Both the position numbers and the translations under genes were made by a program. A DNA stretch of 64,000 nucleotides from Oryzias latipes (Eukaryota; Chordata; Actinopteri; Beloniformes; Adrianichthyidae). The first letter of the stretch is position 1, and each line of letters starts with the position of its first letter. The notes beneath the pieces were generated by a model. The model saw nothing but the letters and a program-made list of their open reading frames with translations, searched no databases and was not told the DNA's origin. Shown one piece after another: positions 61,490 to 64,000 of the stretch. The stretch lies in contig NC_019859.2 of the NCBI RefSeq assembly GCF_002234675.1, positions 759,740 through 823,739 on the forward strand, given 5' to 3'.

Positions 61490-62997
61490 CACAGACGGAT
61501 TTGCTCTTCCGACTGGCGGCAGCTGCAGATACACGTCTGGAAGGTAAGAGTTAGGCCACGCCCACATTCCTACAGTGTGATTCTTATCGGAACCACACAC
61601 ACACGCACACACACTCTGACTGCTACCGGTATGAGAGAGGTCAAAGTTCAGGTTTGAAGTTCCCCTTTCGCCCGATTTCCATCTTTGTTATCCTGTTTTA
61701 CAGAACATGTCAGACGTTCTCCAGACTACGGAGAACTTCCTTTGACTTCATGTGGTGAAGCTGAGAGATGGTGTCTGACTGAGAACCAAAGAAACTGAAG
61801 CTGAAGAACGAGAAATGATCCTAAAGAAGAAAGAAAATAGAAAAACCCAAACGCAATGAAAAAGTAAAAATGTCAGCAAGACCGTCAATCCTCCGGTTGC
61901 CGGGTAGATTACTGAATTCTGTCCAGATGGTCTGTGTGAGTGTGTCACCAGCTGAAAACATTCTATCCAATCACAGCCCATTCCAGCCTTTTCTTGGCCA
62001 ATCACATGTGAGTTTCATATTTTTTTGTAAATGAAATTAATTGAGTTCTAAACGGACCAATCGGAAGCCTCATTAAGTCGAACATTTAAAGCGTTTGATT
62101 GACTGATTCTCCAGAGTCACTTTCAGTGGTAGGGGTGTGGCCTTCCAACAAGCTCACTCCTGATTGGTGAGAGTGGTTGTCATAGGAAAGTGGACTCAAT
62201 CCACGTTTTTATGGATCTGGCTCCGACATGGCGGCGTTGGGGTTGGAGGTGGAAGTGAGTCCGCTGTAATGAAGAGGAACCAATCAGAAGATTTTAATAT
62301 TTAAACATCAGAATGTTCACGTTTTCTTCTTCTGACTGCAACACACCCCCACTGGTCTCTGGAGGAACTGCAACATTTGCCGTGTCAGCTTTCACCTGTC
62401 ATTGCAGATGTTTGAACCAACCCCCCCTCCTCCCCCTCAGCTCCCATCATCAGCAGTTCACCCCCTGGGGGGCCTTGAACAGCTCTGTTCCGTGGTTGGC
62501 CGTCAGCCTCCACCTCCTGCATCTCCTCGTGCTTCATCAGGAGGTTTGTGGAACAGGAGGAAGAGGAGCTTCAGAGGAGGAGACGTCCAGAAAAACAGCA
62601 GGTCACAGGAGCGGCTGCAGGAAAGGTCACAGCTAAATATAACGAGAAATAAGAAGCTCCAGAGTCTGCCGCCTGCAGCTGGAAGGATGCTCTGTCTACT
62701 TCGTGCACGCTCCTCGTGCACACTTTTCGTCCTCACACCTGATCGGACTGACAGGCCCAACCCCGGCGGCGCTGGTTTACATTCAGACAGGAAGAACTGG
62801 GTCCGGCGGCACCTTCCTCTGCAGCTCTGCTCCACGTTTGGTCGTAGAGACGGTCAGAGACGCTGATCTGCCCGGGGGGGACACGAGTTCCCCAAAGTAC
62901 TAAAGCTGGATGTTTGATTTAGTTTCACAGTCTGAAACTGTAGAACAGCCTGACCCACTTTTTAGAGAAGTCTGATGAGGTAAAGAAAAAACTGTGA
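61490..62997. other. dok3 upstream region, no further gene recognised
   Basis: The dok3 promoter and any non-coding first exon should lie here on the minus strand, but no signal is decisive. A CA tract is at 61595-61616. Short frames in 62300-62900 have no recognisable similarity. Confidence 0.35.
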
Positions 62998-64000
62998 GTA
63001 AACTCTGACTCCACAATCATTATAGGAGGAGACGTCAACCTTGTTTTGGACCCTGAACTTGACAGACTCAGCACAGCAGCAAATCAGCGTACATGGCGGT
63101 CTGCAAGTATTCTAAAGCAGTACATGAATGATCTGGGTCTCTGCGACGCTTGGCGCTCATGTCATCCAAACACTAAGGGGTTCACCTTTTTTTCTCCAGT
63201 TCATCATTCACAATCTCGTTTAGATTATTTATTAGTCAGTAACTCCCTTTTGAAAGAAATTAAAAGTTCCAACATTCATCCAATTATTATCAGTGACCAT
63301 GCACCAGTTTCTGTTACTATTTCAAGGGAAGTACCCAGACCCTCGGGTTCAACCTGGAGGTTTAATACATCTCTGTTAAAAGACCAGGAATTTATTGAAT
63401 TCTTTAAAAAAGAGTGGGCAACCTTCTTAGAATTCAACGATACTTCTGAAATATCACCAAGTATTCTTTGGGAAACAGCAAAAGCAGTCATGAGAGGGAA
63501 AATCATCTCTTATTCAACGCATAAAAAACGCAAGGAGAAAGCAGATTTATTAGAATTAGGAAATAAAATAAAAACTCTGGAGACTGCTTATGCTGCTTCT
63601 GCACAGGAACACATACTGGGGGACCTGAAAAATTTAAAGCTGCAGTTAAATGACATCATCAATAAACAAACACAATTTCAAATACAAAGGCTTCGACTGG
63701 AAAGATATGAAAACTCAAATAAATCTGGCAAATTTCTAGCTAATCAACTTAAAATTAATAAAGAAAAATCAACAATCACTTCGATTATGGACCAAACAGG
63801 GAATGTCACCCATGACCCGGCAAAAATTAATAATGCGTTTAAAGACTTTTATAAAAACTTATACACTCCACAGATCAATCCATCAGAACAAAGCATCAAC
63901 TCATTTCTCAACAATATAAACCTGCCCAAGTTAAACGAAGATCAAATCACAAATTTAGACTCTCCGCTCTCGTTGTCTGAGCTTCATGAAGCTCTGTCAC
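62998..64000 (+). mobile_element. L1-type LINE ORF2, endonuclease C-terminus to start of reverse transcriptase (runs off window)
   Basis: One frame is open from 62998 to the end of the window (334 codons). It contains the AP-endonuclease motifs IIIGGDVNLVLDPELD, SRLDYLLVSNSLL and ISDHAPVSV. A lysine-rich coiled linker follows, then NNAFKDFYKNLYTP, the segment that precedes the reverse transcriptase domain in L1-clade elements. A stop codon at 62995-62997 and the missing endonuclease N-terminus show 5' truncation at insertion, as is normal for LINEs. The absence of frame breaks suggests a fairly recent copy. The reverse transcriptase should lie beyond the window. Confidence 0.88.

Overview
The window is vertebrate nuclear DNA, almost certainly from a ray-finned (teleost) fish. 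Four spliced protein-coding genes can be rebuilt exon by exon with consistent reading phase and GT..AG junctions. They are surrounded by interspersed elements typical of fish: hAT, Tc1/mariner, PIF/Harbinger, an L1-type LINE and tRNA-derived SINEs. No bacterial, viral or CRISPR-type system was found. The species cannot be fixed from the sequence alone.

Layout. 1-3000: intergenic, with a 31-bp tandem repeat and a complete non-autonomous hAT copy with an 8-bp target duplication. 3509-5680 (+): btbd3, a BTB-BACK-PHR protein, four coding exons. 7293-8728: a Harbinger-derived element followed by an AT-rich minisatellite. 9799-14779 (+): acaa1, peroxisomal 3-ketoacyl-CoA thiolase, twelve coding exons, complete, with PTS2 signal and catalytic residues. 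15647-18500: a 2.85-kb minisatellite with a higher-order structure. 19717-24089: nested relics (hAT, Tc1, Harbinger with an inverted extra end). 24885-43442 (+): gpm6a, a neuronal proteolipid-family membrane protein, seven coding exons. Its 14.5-kb first intron is nearly half tandem repeat. 43443-46372: probable gpm6a 3' UTR. 46548-48200: a Harbinger element nested in another repeat. 49374-61489 (-): dok3, a PH-PTB adaptor of immune receptor signalling, seven coding exons; two further arrays (3.0 and 1.75 kb) lie in its second and longest intron. 62998-64000 (+): the open 5' part of an L1-type LINE that runs off the window.

The four genes belong to unrelated pathways (neuronal BTB adaptor, peroxisomal beta-oxidation, neuronal membrane tetraspan protein, leukocyte signalling adaptor), and no joint operation is implied by their adjacency.

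The striking feature is the density of long minisatellites: nine arrays of unrelated motifs total about 15 kb, nearly a quarter of the window, and six of them lie in introns of three of the genes. Several have unusual internal order: an exact 10-bp register, 581-bp higher-order repeats, CpG-rich units that appear to be decaying, and G-run-rich pre-mRNA. A short array of five AGGTCA half-sites at 11-bp spacing (DR5 geometry) sits in the probable dok3 3' UTR. The many long apparent ORFs in the arrays are by-products of stop-free repeat units, not genes.
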